A stretch of DNA of 64,000 nucleotides from assembly GCA_963693365.1 (NCBI GenBank), contig CAVNZM010000004.1, positions 5,766,001 to 5,830,000 on the forward strand. Reading direction: 5' to 3'. Each line of letters begins with the position of its first letter. The first letter of the stretch is position 1. The stretch comes from Amoebidium appalachense. Its lineage: Eukaryota; Ichthyosporea. The notes under the pieces are model-generated. The model had not been told where the DNA came from, did no database searches, and worked only from the letters and a program-made list of their open reading frames with translations. Shown here one piece after another: positions 33,474 to 45,265 of the stretch. A program made the translations under genes and the position numbers.

Positions 33474-34073
33474 GGCCCAGGCAGGTGAAGAAGACGGCTA
33501 TGTGTACGCGCAAGCACGGGTAGCAGGCAAGGCGTTGTTTGCGGTCGCACACAATCATAAGCTCTGCAGGCGAAGGCAGCCCTCCTGACTACAAGCCTTT
33601 GAAATTCAGTGCAAACAGACCGGCAACCGCGCTTTTTCTTGCCAGCCTCCTATTGGCAAATGATGCCGTCCGCTATTTCTCAAAGAGCCGCTGCCGCGTA
33701 GCGCATAGCTGTGGCGCATTGCTTGCGCATGCTGCAGAGCACGCTCACACAAAAATCTCGCACGTGTAGGCCCTAACGTGAAGTTAGCTCAATGACGGAG
33801 CACGCACAGTCATATCTCCTGGGCCTATGCATACAGCACACTAGAGCCTGCTGGTAATAAAGGCCCTGAGGTTGGACCGAGTCCCCTTGACTCACACGGA
33901 CCCTCCCTTGACAGACTGCACGATGCACAGACACAGTTATCAGCCTCACTACTATTGAACAAATATCATGTGCTGTGATCACCGTTTGCGCAAACACACT
34001 GCTGCTCCCCTGGAACTTGGAGCGCTTTGACTTGGCCCTTGTTTGGTAGCCGGGCACCCAGAAGGCGTTAAAG
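33474..34073. promoter_or_regulatory. Shared divergent promoter region of ECM29 and UROS
   Basis: The 600 bp between the two ATGs must hold both 5' flanks. An inverted CCAAT box (CCTATTGGCAAAT) lies near 33648. No TATA box stands out. The stretch is less GC-rich than the genes on either side. The assignment rests on position only. Confidence 0.5.
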
Positions 34074-35721
34074 ATGGGCGGGCTGGTGGTGCTGCTGAAG
34101 GGAACGGTGGGCGAGCCCTCGGCGCCGGATCCCTACGAGCAGGTGTGTGTGCGGCCACAGCTGCCGGGGGGCGGACACTGACTGGAGTGCGGCAGGCACT
34201 GCAGCAGCATGGCTTCGACACTGTGGCTGTGCCGGTGCTGCGTGTGCAGCTGTGCAACAGCCACACACTGGCCCAGCTGCTGGCGGACCCGGCCGTCCCG
34301 CCGTATGCTGCTTTGGTCGTCACAAGCCCCCGTGCTCTGGCCGCCCTGCAGCACGGTGTGGCACCCTGCCTCCCTTGCCGACCCTCTGTTGCTCTTGCAG
34401 GCTCCCTTCTCCTGATTGCCTCCAGCCCCCATTCTGAGTGCTGCAATGGAACCCTTGACAATTGCCTGGCAGTGGTGCTGAGTCCCACGCGCCGCGCGCG
34501 TATTCGGCAGAGTACTAATGATGAGTGCACAGCCATGGGCAGCAGCCTCCAGCCGGCCTGGGCCACGCTGCCTGTGTACGTGGTGGGGCCAGCAACAGCA
34601 AACGGGGCCCGCGCCCTTGGATTTACCGGTTCCTCCCCCTCCCCCCCCCCAACCCCCCCCTGCCCACCCCACCCCCCACCACCAGCCCCATGCATCCACC
34701 CACCCCTCGTCCAACAAGAAAGGAGAAAAAGGAAAGGGGGTCGTCGTCTGGACCACCCTATCCCCGTGGCGCCCAGAGCAGCACAGCTGATCTGGCGGGT
34801 GCAGATGTTCGTGGAAAGGAGGCTGGTTGCGGTGCCGTGCTTGCCGAGATAATTCTTGGCCAGCAGCAGGCGGAGGGCAGTGTACGGTAGGCGCCAGGTC
34901 CTGGTTGGACCGGTGGCAGGCTGTGTGCTGAGGGGTGCCGGGTGCAGGCCACTGCTGCACCTCTGTGGAGACAGGCGTCGGGACGAGCTGCCTGCAGCGC
35001 TCCAGGCTGCAGGGGTGCCCCTGCACAGCCTGTGTGTGTGCGTCTCCCCCTCCCTGTGGCTCGCTGGCCCCAGCTGTGCCTTGCACGCGCGCAAGTGGGC
35101 TCCACCTGCTTGGTTGCTTGGCAGAGTAGCGTGGCAAGGCCTTGGTGCAGAGCTAACACTTACCCCCAATTTGGCACCATAATACGAACTATTGCCTGTC
35201 GGTGCAACTGGGGTTGCTGTCGCCGCGCTTGTGTGCGTTCAATTTCAAATTCCCGTTTGTATGTGTACAGCACTTGCACCAGATGGTGTTTGTTTTTACC
35301 GACTTTGTGTTTGTAAGGCATGCTTGACACTTCGGCCATAGAGGGAGTGTGTGGGTGCAGGGTGGCTCACTGTGTGGCTGCAGCTACGAGTCAGCAGGCA
35401 GCGGGTCTGTGGCCGAGGACCTGCAGCAAGCCGTGGGCAACCGCAGACCCGTGTGGGCCGTGTTTTTCAGCCCGTCCGGGGTGGACGCTGCCCTGGCCGC
35501 CCTGGAGGTGCGTGTCTGTGCGCGCTGCACGGGGCCTGCCGTGGGTGGGTGCTGAGGTGCTCCCGCTGCAGGTGCTGGAGGCTGCGCGAGGGCCCTGCCT
35601 GGTGGCGGCCATAGGCGCAACCACAGCGGCTGCACTGCGCGCGGCTGGCCGGCACGTCGCCGCCACGGCGCAGCGGCCCAGCCCTGACGCTCTGGCCGAG
35701 GCCCTGGCCAGCTCACAGTGA
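34074..35721 (+). CDS. UROS: Uroporphyrinogen-III synthase
   Basis: Closes hydroxymethylbilane to uroporphyrinogen III, the ring-forming step of haem and chlorophyll synthesis. Seven exons join in phase: 34074-34142, 34196-34355, 34533-34628, 34787-34886, 34948-35037, 35384-35507 and 35572-35721, giving 262 aa, the normal length for the family. Sequence identity among UROS proteins is low, but the two-domain fold markers are in order: GFDTVAVPVLRV, ALVVTSPRALAAL, LPVYVVGPATANGARALGF, LLHLCGDRRRDELPAAL, CVYESAG, VFFSPSGVDAAL, and the C-terminal AIGATTAAALRAAG with A-x-x-P-x-x-x-x-L. No organelle transit peptide is obvious; the first codons read MGGLVVLLKGTVGEP. It is divergent from ECM29 and 677 bp upstream of the AGC kinase. 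Confidence 0.92.
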
Positions 35722-36398
35722 TGCGGGGGGGGGGCTGAGGGCTGTTTGCGTGCGCGGCACACCATACTCCCTCTACACCACTTTCTTTGTTTCTCTCCTT
35801 TAATCTTTCTCTTCGATATTTCCTCCCCATTCCCAACCGCTTTCTTTTTTTATTCCAACCTCAGCCGACCACGGCGAGGAACGTTTCACAGCAGCGGCTG
35901 GTCCGCCGCCCTACCCAGTTTTATGTATGCTGTACAGTAAAGATGATTGCGTAATGGCACGGCCCTCTCGTGGTAATGGCCCCCAGAAGCCCCAGATCGG
36001 CCGCACAGCTGTGCGCATAGGTGAGGTGCTTGGTTGCCGCAGCACAGGGGCTGCCCCTTCCAGCGTGCATACGTGTAGGTTATGTGCCGAGGCGCAGCCA
36101 CCCAGTGGCCTAAACGCACAGCCAGAGCTCTAGGCCGTGCTGGTAGCGGTCTGCCGCTCAAGGCTCGCGCTGCACGGGACACAGAGGGCGCCAGCAAGGC
36201 CCTGCCTGCGTACAGCCCGCCACACTTGGCACCCTGCCCTGTGCCAGCCGTTAGCTAGCCGGTCTAGGCAGCAGTGGGGGCGGGCGGGGTGGGCGGACGG
36301 GTTGGGGGAGGGGGGAGGCGGGGGCGGAGGGAAGGAGGGGAGGGCCTGATGCGAGTGTGTGGCTGCACCTTGTTGTGGGCGGACGACCGGGCGGCAGG
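35722..36398. other. Intergenic spacer, UROS to AGC kinase
   Basis: 677 bp. A pyrimidine-rich CTTT/TTTC stretch (35775-35860) follows the UROS stop and may belong to its 3' end. A G-rich run lies at 36276-36345 just before the kinase ATG. No coding exon was recognised. Confidence 0.5.
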
Positions 36399-38100
36399 AT
36401 GGGCAGCAGCCACAGCGCAGGCCGCAAGGGCAGCCACAGTATGACGGCCGGCAGCGACGGCGGGGCGACCCCGCTGGGCTCGGCCAGCGGCAATGACCTG
36501 CAACCCCCACGGCGGGTGCGCAGCTTTGGCCATGCGCTGGGCAGCGTGGCCCGGCGGCAGGGCAGCGTCAAGGCCAGCCAGTCCAGCCAGTCCGTGCAGA
36601 CCGTGCGTTCCAGCAACTCGCTGCACGCCCTGCACCGCCACAGCCTCAGGCACGTGCAGACCGGGGGCAGGGGGGAGGCAGGCCGCTGACGGGGGATGGG
36701 CCGTGCAGGCTGGGCAGCTTTGGGGGCAACCACAGCAACAGTGAGAGCTGGCAGGTGCTTACGGAGCTGGCCAACGAGCCGGGGTTCAAGTACGACCTGA
36801 CGCAGTTTGAAATCCTCAAGCAGATCGGCTCGGGTGCGTTTGGGCGGGTGCTGCTGTGCAAGCACACGCTGACGGGGCAGAAGGTGGTGCTCAAGACCAT
36901 CGAGAAGACGCACGTGGTGCGCACCAAGCAGCTGCACCACCTGCGGGAGGAGCGCAACGCCCTGCGCGCCCTGAGCGAGCACCACTGCCCCTTTGTCGTC
37001 CACACCATGGGCTGCTTCCAGGTCCGACCCCTGCCCCCCTCCCTCCCTGCCCCAAGTGCTGGGCCACTGATCGCAGCGTGCAGGACGAAAAGAACATTTA
37101 CTTCGTCATGGAGCACGTGCCCGGGGGTGAGCTATTTGCCCACCTGCGGGCCTCCAGCAATAAGCATTTCAGCGAAAAGCGGGCGCGCTTCTACGTGTCT
37201 GAGGCCGTGTTGGCCCTGCAGCACATGCACGAGAAGGTGTGTCCTGTGCCCAGGGGTCCAGGGGGGGGGGGGGGGGGGGCAACCTGACAGTGTGAGGGCA
37301 CAGGAGCACATGGTGTACCGGGACATCAAGCCCGAAAACATGCTGCTGGACGAGCGGGGCCACCTGCGGATAGTGGACTTTGGCTTTGCCAAGCAGCTGG
37401 ACACGGACGAGCGCACCTACACGTTCTGCGGCACCCCTGACTACCTGGCCCCAGAGGTGGTCACCGGCAAGGGCAGCAGCCGCGAGGCCGACTACTGGGC
37501 CCTGGGTGGGTGCCCGGGGAGGGGGTGGGATGGGGGGGGGGGGGGGGGGGGGGTTCCTGACTGGGCTGCACAGGGGTGCTCACGTACGAGCTTCTGGTGG
37601 GGCATGCACCGTTCATGACGGTGGACGCCAAGGGGCGCACGACGTACAAGGACATCCTGGCCGGCAAGATGCAGTTTCCCCGGTTTGTGGGGCCCACGGC
37701 GCGGGACTTCATCTCGCGGCTGGTGGTGGTGGACCCTGCGCAGCGGCTGGGCCACGAGGGGGGCCTGGAGGCCGTCAAGGCACACGCGTGGTTTGCCGGC
37801 ACGGACTGGGAGGCGCTGCGGCGCATGGAGACAAAGGCCCCGCGCCTGCACAAGTTCAAGAAGGGCACGGTCAACCTGCAGCCCCCCAGCGACCCCCGGC
37901 AGCAGGGGCCCGACGGCAGCGGGCTGGACGAGGAGACCCGACGCTACTTCAGCACGTTCGACTTTGTGCTGCGCCAGGACCAGGCCGGGGCCCAGCCGCA
38001 CATGGCCGGCATAGCCGAGGAGGGCGCCCAGCTACGCCTGTCGGGCGATGGCCGGCCACAGTTCTTCATCGAGGGCGAAAACGAGGAGGACTCAACGTAG
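36399..38100 (+). CDS. AGC-family Ser/Thr protein kinase (PKA/PKG-like catalytic domain)
   Basis: Five exons join in phase: 36399-36649, 36709-37021, 37084-37236, 37304-37505 and 37574-38100, giving 481 aa. Residues 1-115 are a Ser/Arg/His-rich, low-complexity extension. It starts MGSSHS, a plausible N-myristoylation signal. The kinase domain starts near 116: GSGAFGRVLL loop, VVLKTI (Lys about 145), YRDIKPEN (Asp246), VDFGFAKQL (Asp264), activation-loop Thr279 in TFCGTPDYLAPE (the PDK1-type site), and DYWALGVLTYELLVG. The AGC C-tail contains FKKGTVNLQP and a hydrophobic motif YFSTFDF near residue 432, with Asp at the usual phospho-Ser/Thr place. About 45 acidic residues follow. No cNMP-binding, PH or C1/C2 domain was seen, so a free PKA-like catalytic subunit is the best reading. 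Intron 1 (36650-36708) must begin with GC. Confidence 0.95.
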
Positions 38101-38200
38101 CAGTGGGACGTATGCCATGCATGTATGCACGCGTAGGAGCGCCCTGGCCCTGTCATTTCACGAAACTAGCGCCCTGGGCTTTTTTGTTTTCCTGTTAGTT

Positions 38201-38231
<31 letters not shown>

Positions 38232-38299
38232 GGTTTAACGACCATGGATGTTGTCAGCAGTGGGATAGAAGAAAAGCTGACTGTATGTTCCAGCACGTT

Positions 38300-38925
38300 T
38301 ACTATACACAAAGGCCTTATGTGATCAAACTCATACACACAGGCCTTATGTGATCAAAATCATACACACAGGCCTTATGTGATCAACTCATACGCACAGG
38401 CCTTATGTGATCAAAATCATACACACAGGCCTTATGTGATCCAGGTTATACACACAGGCCTTTATGTGATCAAAATCATACACACAGGCCTTATTTGATC
38501 CAGGTTATACACACAGGCATTATGTGATCAAAATCATACACACAGGCCTTATGTGATCCAGATTATACACACAGGCCTTTATGTGATCAAAATCATACAC
38601 ACAGGCCTTATTTGATCCAGGTTATACACACAGGCATTATGTGATCAAAATCATACACACAGGCCTTATGTGATCCAGGTTATACACACAGGCCTTATGT
38701 GATCCAGGTTATACACACAGGCCTTATGTGATCAAAATCATACACACAGGCATTATGTGATCAAAATCATACACACAGGCATTATGTGATCAAGCATTAT
38801 GTGATCAAAATCATACACACAGGCATTATTGATCAAAATCATACACACAGGCATTATGTGATCAAAATCATACATACAGGCCTTATGTGATTAAAATCAT
38901 ACACACAGGCCTTATGTGATCCATG
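38300..38925. repeat. 29-bp tandem repeat, about 21 copies
   Basis: The unit is ATACACACAGGCCTTATGTG followed by ATCAAAATC. Variants have GATCCAGGTT in place of GATCAAAATC, or CATTATG in place of CCTTATG. The two variant types are interspersed in blocks, which points to unequal exchange. It lies about 200 bp after the AGC kinase stop codon. Confidence 0.95.
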
Positions 38926-40059
38926 GCGGATCATTTGACCACTGTGGCATGGACCCCAACCTTTTTGGTTTCCCTCTTCCCGCCCAAAGCCAAGGATGTG
39001 ACATCATTGGGTTGGGGAACCTGTCTTGTTTTGATTTGTCCGCCGGTGCACTTGTACTTGCAAGCTTCGAGTGTGGCTGCATGGGTGCCCTCGCCTGGCT
39101 GCAGCCACATAACACCATGCTGGTGGACATCAGCACGGCCAGTGCACGTGACCTGTGGGCCATTCCTCCCACGTGGCCGGGCAGTCCATGGACGCCATTG
39201 GCTGTTGGGCCCAGGCCGACCAGCCCCTCCCATTCAGCTATCCTCACCCACCCACCCACCCACCCTCACCAACACCACAACCGCCACCACTACCAGGCAC
39301 ATCTTCTGTGGGCAGGTGATTCAATCGGAGGGGATAGAATAGCCAACTGCCATATATGGTAACAAAGTCGAACGGGATATCTTCAGGTTGCTGTTAACAC
39401 TGACAGGATATATGTTGGATAGGCGAGTTCCCTGTTGTGGCTAATACATATATAGATTCCCTGTGGTCTGTGCCACTGCGCCATTCAGGATGATTCTGAT
39501 TGTAGGTAATCGGCATGCAGATGTGCTTGCTGTTACAGTGACAGTGGCACTTTGCTGGTATTAAGTACTAGCTAGCAAAGGCTTCTCCGAGTGTGAAGCC
39601 TATCTAAATTTACTGAACTGTTTTGTTGCAATACGGTGCAGCTGTAGCTATAGATCTAGACATATGAATCTACATACGGGGCAATGTGCTGTTTATTAAC
39701 GACATTTATGTTAAGCGATGATGAGGTGTTGGCACCAAAACCAACAGCATGGCCACTCAACAAGATACACATGTACAAAACGGCGTTCCAAGATAAAAAT
39801 CTTTATGTGGAGACATAACGTACAGGACATACATCATATGTGGAGATCATCAGTACTTGTCCAAATTAATTGTTATGCAGAAAAACGCCCTTTGAGAAAG
39901 CTTTTGAGTTGAATTGGTACATATCAGCGGTGGGTTATTAACATATCATAATACCCGTGCTGACCCATTGTGCATCCGGGCAGGGGGAACCAGTGACTGG
40001 GATGTCAATCTTGACCTATGCTGTATGTGGGGAACCTGGCACACATATATCCATGGCAT

Positions 40060-40412
40060 GTGCCATTTATAATCGTACACATAAATTGGTCTATTCAACC
40101 CAACAGCTTATAATTACCCATGGCCTGTGCTATTTATAATCATACACATAAATTGGTCTATTCAACTCAACAGCTTATCCATGGCATGTGCAATTTATAA
40201 TCGTACACATAAATTGGTCTATTCAACTCAACAGCTTATCCATGGCATGTGCTATTTATAATCGTACACATAAATTGGTCTATTCAACTCATTGGTCTAT
40301 TCAACTCAAAAGCTTATCCATGGCATGTTCAATTTATAATCGTACACATAAATTGGTCTATTCAACTCAAAAGATTATCCATGGTATGTGCCACTTATAA
40401 TCGTACACGTCT
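40060..40412. repeat. 61-bp tandem repeat, about 6 copies
   Basis: TCGTACACATAAATTGGTCT recurs at about 40074, 40140, 40201, 40262 and 40340, mostly at 61-bp spacing. One unit is longer by a duplicated ATTGGTCTATTCAACTC. Each copy has TCCATGGCATGTGC. An unrelated coding frame is not apparent. Confidence 0.9.
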
Positions 40413-41839
40413 ACTATTTTATAAAGCAGCATGGCTCAGTGCATCACAATGTGCCTGTCTGTGTGCGCTGACGGTAAATCGCAGAGCCACCCGGTAGCAA
40501 TGCCACTTAGGTGGCTAGAGAAGGAATGGCATCTGGCAACGGTATACCGGTCTTTTTCTGTCCATCCAGCCGATCCGGATTGGTGGAAATCAGCATCCCA
40601 TTATGTAATCTGAATGCAGTGCGTGTGCTGCATGTACATGTGCTATGTACAGGCCGCCCTAGGCCTGATATTGGCCTTTTCTTTTTCTTTCTTCTGAAAG
40701 TTTAATGCGGGAAATATCATGACTGTGGTGTGACTGAAGCACACGCGGTTGAGAATCCCTACCCTATGAACCAATGATATGGATGTAATGATTATCATAT
40801 ATGGATAGCCTAGCTGAGCCCTGATCCCAGAGTACATGTATAACCGTCACTCCTGAGCGGGTCTCAGTTGTCAGTTGAGATCAGTTGGACACAGGCACAC
40901 ATGAGGTCTTGCATTAAAGATGGGTCACAGGTTGAGACATAACCCGAGACTCTATTAAGAGCACATAGCACACATACCACCACAGAGAACCCACCGAGGA
41001 CCACATACACCCATATAACATAACAATGACTCTTTGTAACACTTTGGTATCTTTTGCGATTCGTGTTAGCTGACATGGGTGAAGATATGGCTGGCCAGCG
41101 CAACAGTTTTCGAAGCCCACTTAAGTGTGCCACCATGCATGGATCTCATGACCTGCGGAGGCAATGTGAATATGATTGGCTGAAATACCACTAAGGTGCA
41201 CAAGTCCACCACTGAGCTTCGTGCTTAATCGACCGCTTTCAGATGCTATTCCTGCCGTCACGCCCCTTATAGTTATTTTGTGCTTGTATCGCATGAGTGT
41301 TTTTTTTTTTGGTGTGGACGACCAGAGGCTACTGTTTGCAAAAGGAAGCACACCGGACACAAACATGGCGGTCTGGAACACACATGATTTCCGAACCTGA
41401 TAATCGCTTCAGTCTAGAAGACTAACCTCCCTCCCACACCTCCTTCTCTAGATCTTCCTCAATCGGTACAGGGCCCTGACAACCTGGCAGTGACTCATTG
41501 GAAGGTGGGGGGAGAGGGGGGGGGGGGGGGGGACTCATTGGAAGGGGGGGGAGGGGGGGGGGGGAGATGCCTGGGCCATCAAGCTAATGATTGCCAAATG
41601 CAACCGGTATCCAGTCATGCTCCCTCAGCCTTCCTCACCCTGCCCACCCTCTGCGCCCTTGCAATTGGAAGTCAATGCACTTGAATGCATCATGGCATGT
41701 GCAGGGGACTGTCAGGTGCCTGGGATGCCCACCAACATGGGCATGTGCACGTGCCTCTTGCGGCCGTAAGCAGAGTGCAAGTTCTCATGTGCACGTGCAT
41801 GTGCTGGGGTAGGTTTAGTAGGCCATGTCAGCAGGGTTA

Positions 41840-41914
41840 TGACCCCCCCCCCCCCCCTCTCCCCCCCCCCCCCTCCCCCCCCCCCCCCCAAAAAAAAAAA
41901 AAAAAAAGGAAAAG

Positions 41915-41966
<52 letters not shown>

Positions 41967-41980
41967 ACGTGGCACACCAC
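41840..41980. repeat. Poly-C / poly-A couplet followed by (CA)n
   Basis: A C-tract with few T (about 41840-41889) runs directly into 17 A residues, then a short GGAAAAGAAA and a (CA)n array to about 41962. Confidence 0.9.
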
Positions 41981-42818
41981 TACATGTGTTACACACACAC
42001 ACACGTGACCATGAAGATTGTCCCTGGGGCTCACTGCTGCCGTGGAATCTTTTCATAATGGATAAGTTAATAAGTTGATGATGAGGGCTGGGTGAAGGGA
42101 AGGTATTTGGCGACTGTCACTCCTTACTGCAGCCGATGCGTCCACAAACCCAGCAGCGGTCTGTGTGTCCGACCTTGTAGGGCTTGGACGTGCATTGGTA
42201 CGGCCATACCTGGTGGGTGTGAATGGCGTCGGTGTGCACACCATGCTGGTGCCGTCCGTACCCAAAAGCACGTTGTGGTATCTGTGCATCGTACATAGCA
42301 GTATGTGTACGCACGTGCTGTACGGGGTATATGTGGATCATGCATTCATGTGTGGCAGTGTGTGCAAACATTTCAATGTTGTGCCACGGTTCAACTTTAT
42401 TTATCTCTGGCAGGAATATGTGCATTGAGGCCGTGGTGCTGCCGTACGTCACTGCATGTGCAAAACCCAAGTGTTGGGATTAACCGGATACACCGCATGA
42501 TATTTTGATTGGTGCCTGCTGTTGGACCAGTGCCTGCCATGCCACCTTTGTTAAGCACACTGTTTACTCGGGGCATGCAAACGAGACATTGGTGTGTGTG
42601 CTTTATTATCCCTGGCGTCACTAGGTACACAGGGCCGAGTACAGGTTGCACATCAACCCCCCCCCCCCCCACAACACACACCCTTCCAGTCTCCACCCCC
42701 ACTTTTTCCGCTGCCCCTCTAGATCTACCTTCTTGTCCCAGCGCCCTCCATAAGGGAGTTTGTCCCCCCTCCCCTTCACCCCCTCCCCCTTCCCCCCCCC
42801 CCCCCCCCCCCCCCCCTC

Positions 42819-42852
<34 letters not shown>

Positions 42853-42930
42853 CACCCTTGGAGGGAGGTCACCCACCGGTTGTCCTCGTTTTTCTGATTC
42901 AAACTACCATATAATCTTACGGTGTATAAG

Positions 42931-42965
<35 letters not shown>

Positions 42966-43094
42966 GGCCTCCCGCGTTTTCTTTCCTTATCTCTCTATTG
43001 TTGCATTTTCTTTCTGTCTTCCTTTCGAAATCTCTTTCTTTCTTTTGTTTCTTTTTCCTTTCTTTCTTTGTTTCTTTCTTTCCTTCTTTCTTCC

Positions 43095-43115
43095 TTATTC
43101 TTTTTTTTTTTTTTT

Positions 43116-43146
<31 letters not shown>
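43095..43146. repeat. Poly-T / poly-G couplet
   Basis: 27 T residues run directly into about 20 G residues. This is the reverse-complement arrangement of the C/A couplets at 41.84 and 53.36 kb. Confidence 0.9.
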
Positions 43147-43309
43147 TTAGGGGGGCTCAACGACCTGGGGCGCTTGGGCATGGGTGAGGTGCATGGGTGT
43201 GTAAGTTTGATTGCGTGCCTGTTTGTATCCGCATGTTGTGTTTGAGTGATAGTTTGTGTTCAAGATTCGTGTTCGTGCAATTTCCTGAGAAGTCAAGTTT
43301 ACATACTAT

Positions 43310-43391
<82 letters not shown>

Positions 43392-43443
43392 GCACGCGCA
43401 CGCGCACGCGCACGCACGCACGCACGCGCGCGCACACACACAC
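43310..43443. repeat. (CA)n to (CG)n to (GCAC)n compound microsatellite
   Basis: A CA array grades into alternating CG and then GCAC units. It is fully alternating purine-pyrimidine over about 130 bp, a sequence type known to adopt left-handed Z-DNA. Confidence 0.9.
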
Positions 43444-43873
43444 ATTATAGTGCTGGTATATATTGTAGTTTTCCAGGTGTCAATAATACTCGCATGTATT
43501 TACAATAATTGGTATAAATTTGGCATATCTCGTGTCAAACCATTTGGCAATGCATTGATGTTGACCCAAATGTATGGCTACTCCTCGGTGGTCACCGGGT
43601 ATAATCATTATCGCTACACGATCGTCACAATTGGAGTGGGTATGTGTTGTGTGAACATGAAAAATATCCCGGATTACGCCGTGCTTTTGATCTCCACTCT
43701 TTGCCACGTGGGTCTCTTTAGCGTGAGTAATAGATTCGTGAACTAGGAAAAAAAGGGAAAGGGGGGTAGTATTAAAATATCGACGTCCGTACTCCCCTCC
43801 GAGGGAGTGGAGTGTGGGTGTTTGGGGGGGGGGAGGCCCTGGGGGCACCTCCTCCACGTGGTGGGTGGGTCCG

Positions 43874-43909
<36 letters not shown>

Positions 43910-44628
43910 TTCCGGGAGGAGGCCTGATTAGACGGGGAGACCAAAGGGACCCATCTGAGCCGATGGGGTGGTGATCCCCCCCCCTCCCCCCCCCCCCCCC
44001 CCCCCCCCCCACGCCGCCCGCCCCCCGCGTGTGCAGGTGCGCGATGGCCAAACATCTCTTTTCCACCCATCAAAGGCTGTATTGATATTGATCGTTACGG
44101 CCAACTACTACAAAATTATGATTTATTGGAGGCAATGTTATCGTGTGCACCGTGCAGTGTTTGTGTGCGTGTCTGTGTGGCGGGGAATGTATGTGTGTGT
44201 GGTGTTGGTGGGTGTCCCTGCATGTTCCAAATGTCGGGTGCACATGCATCGCTGGTTTGCGAGGGCCTCGTCACGGTGCTTGTGTGGTGCATGTGTGTGC
44301 AGGTTTGCGCGGATTCAATATGTGCGAGAATTCTGTGCGTGCACACGTGTATGCGCGGTGGGGAGACTGAAGACGAGTCTCCGCCAGGCTCAAGAAGGGA
44401 GAGGGAGGGGGGAGGGGAGGGGCTTGGAGGGGGGTGGGGGGAGTGGCCGGGGGGTGGGGTGGGGGGCTCGAGCATTACAGTGCGGTGTAGCCTGAGTTTC
44501 AGGTGATCACAGGCGCAAGGACTCTACGTTCTGGGAATGTATGTAAACCGCCGCCGAATCATGGTATAGGCTCTATGTTCAGGTTATCTAATATATGGTC
44601 ATGGCAGCCTGTGGGGTGGGTGGGTCTC

Positions 44629-44671
<43 letters not shown>

Positions 44672-45108
44672 CGGGAAGGGGAGGGGGGGGGTTGACCCAC
44701 CTGTCCAAGGGTGGGGGGTCCCCTCATCTCCCCCCAAAAGTTAATACTACCCCCTCCCTGTTAAAAAAAAATCCCTAAGAGGATCCACAGTAAACTTGCA
44801 TGTCTTTGCCACCAGTTGGGGTCCCTCGGTCTTTCCCTTCTTTTCATATGTCTTCTCCAATCCCCTGCTTTCCCTGCTTCTCATTATTGCACTGTCACAC
44901 ACAGTTTCATACACATGCACACACACTCGGGCGGGCGCGCGCATGCATGCACACATGCACGCACACGCACGCACGCAAGTAGTTCATCATGTTGCACTTG
45001 TCCTCATGTTCTAGAACAATGGGAAAGATGGGACACTATAGCAGCCATCACCTGTGCACCAGAACACACAACAAGTCTCATATAAATGGAGGGTAAAACA
45101 GATGTGAG

Positions 45109-45265
45109 ATAAAACCGTGCACCAGACCATACAGCGAGGAGCACTGCATTAAACGAGGACCAGGTAAAGCGTGCGGCCTCATCTTGAGCCTCAGGGTTGT
45201 AATTGTTGAAGCGCAGGGCTTTGTCGTTCTGGACCAACACAGCAAGAAAACTTGGGCCACAGCCA
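45109..45265 (-). other. Possible unassigned coding exon
   Basis: A minus-strand open segment reads smoothly with well-mixed codons (for example FLAVLVQNDKALRFNNYN, then FTWSSFNAVLLAVWSG). It is bounded by a plausible acceptor (CCGCCAG) and donor (GTTTTA). I do not recognise the family and could not connect it to neighbouring exons. The flanking frame has a stop at 45364. Confidence 0.25.
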
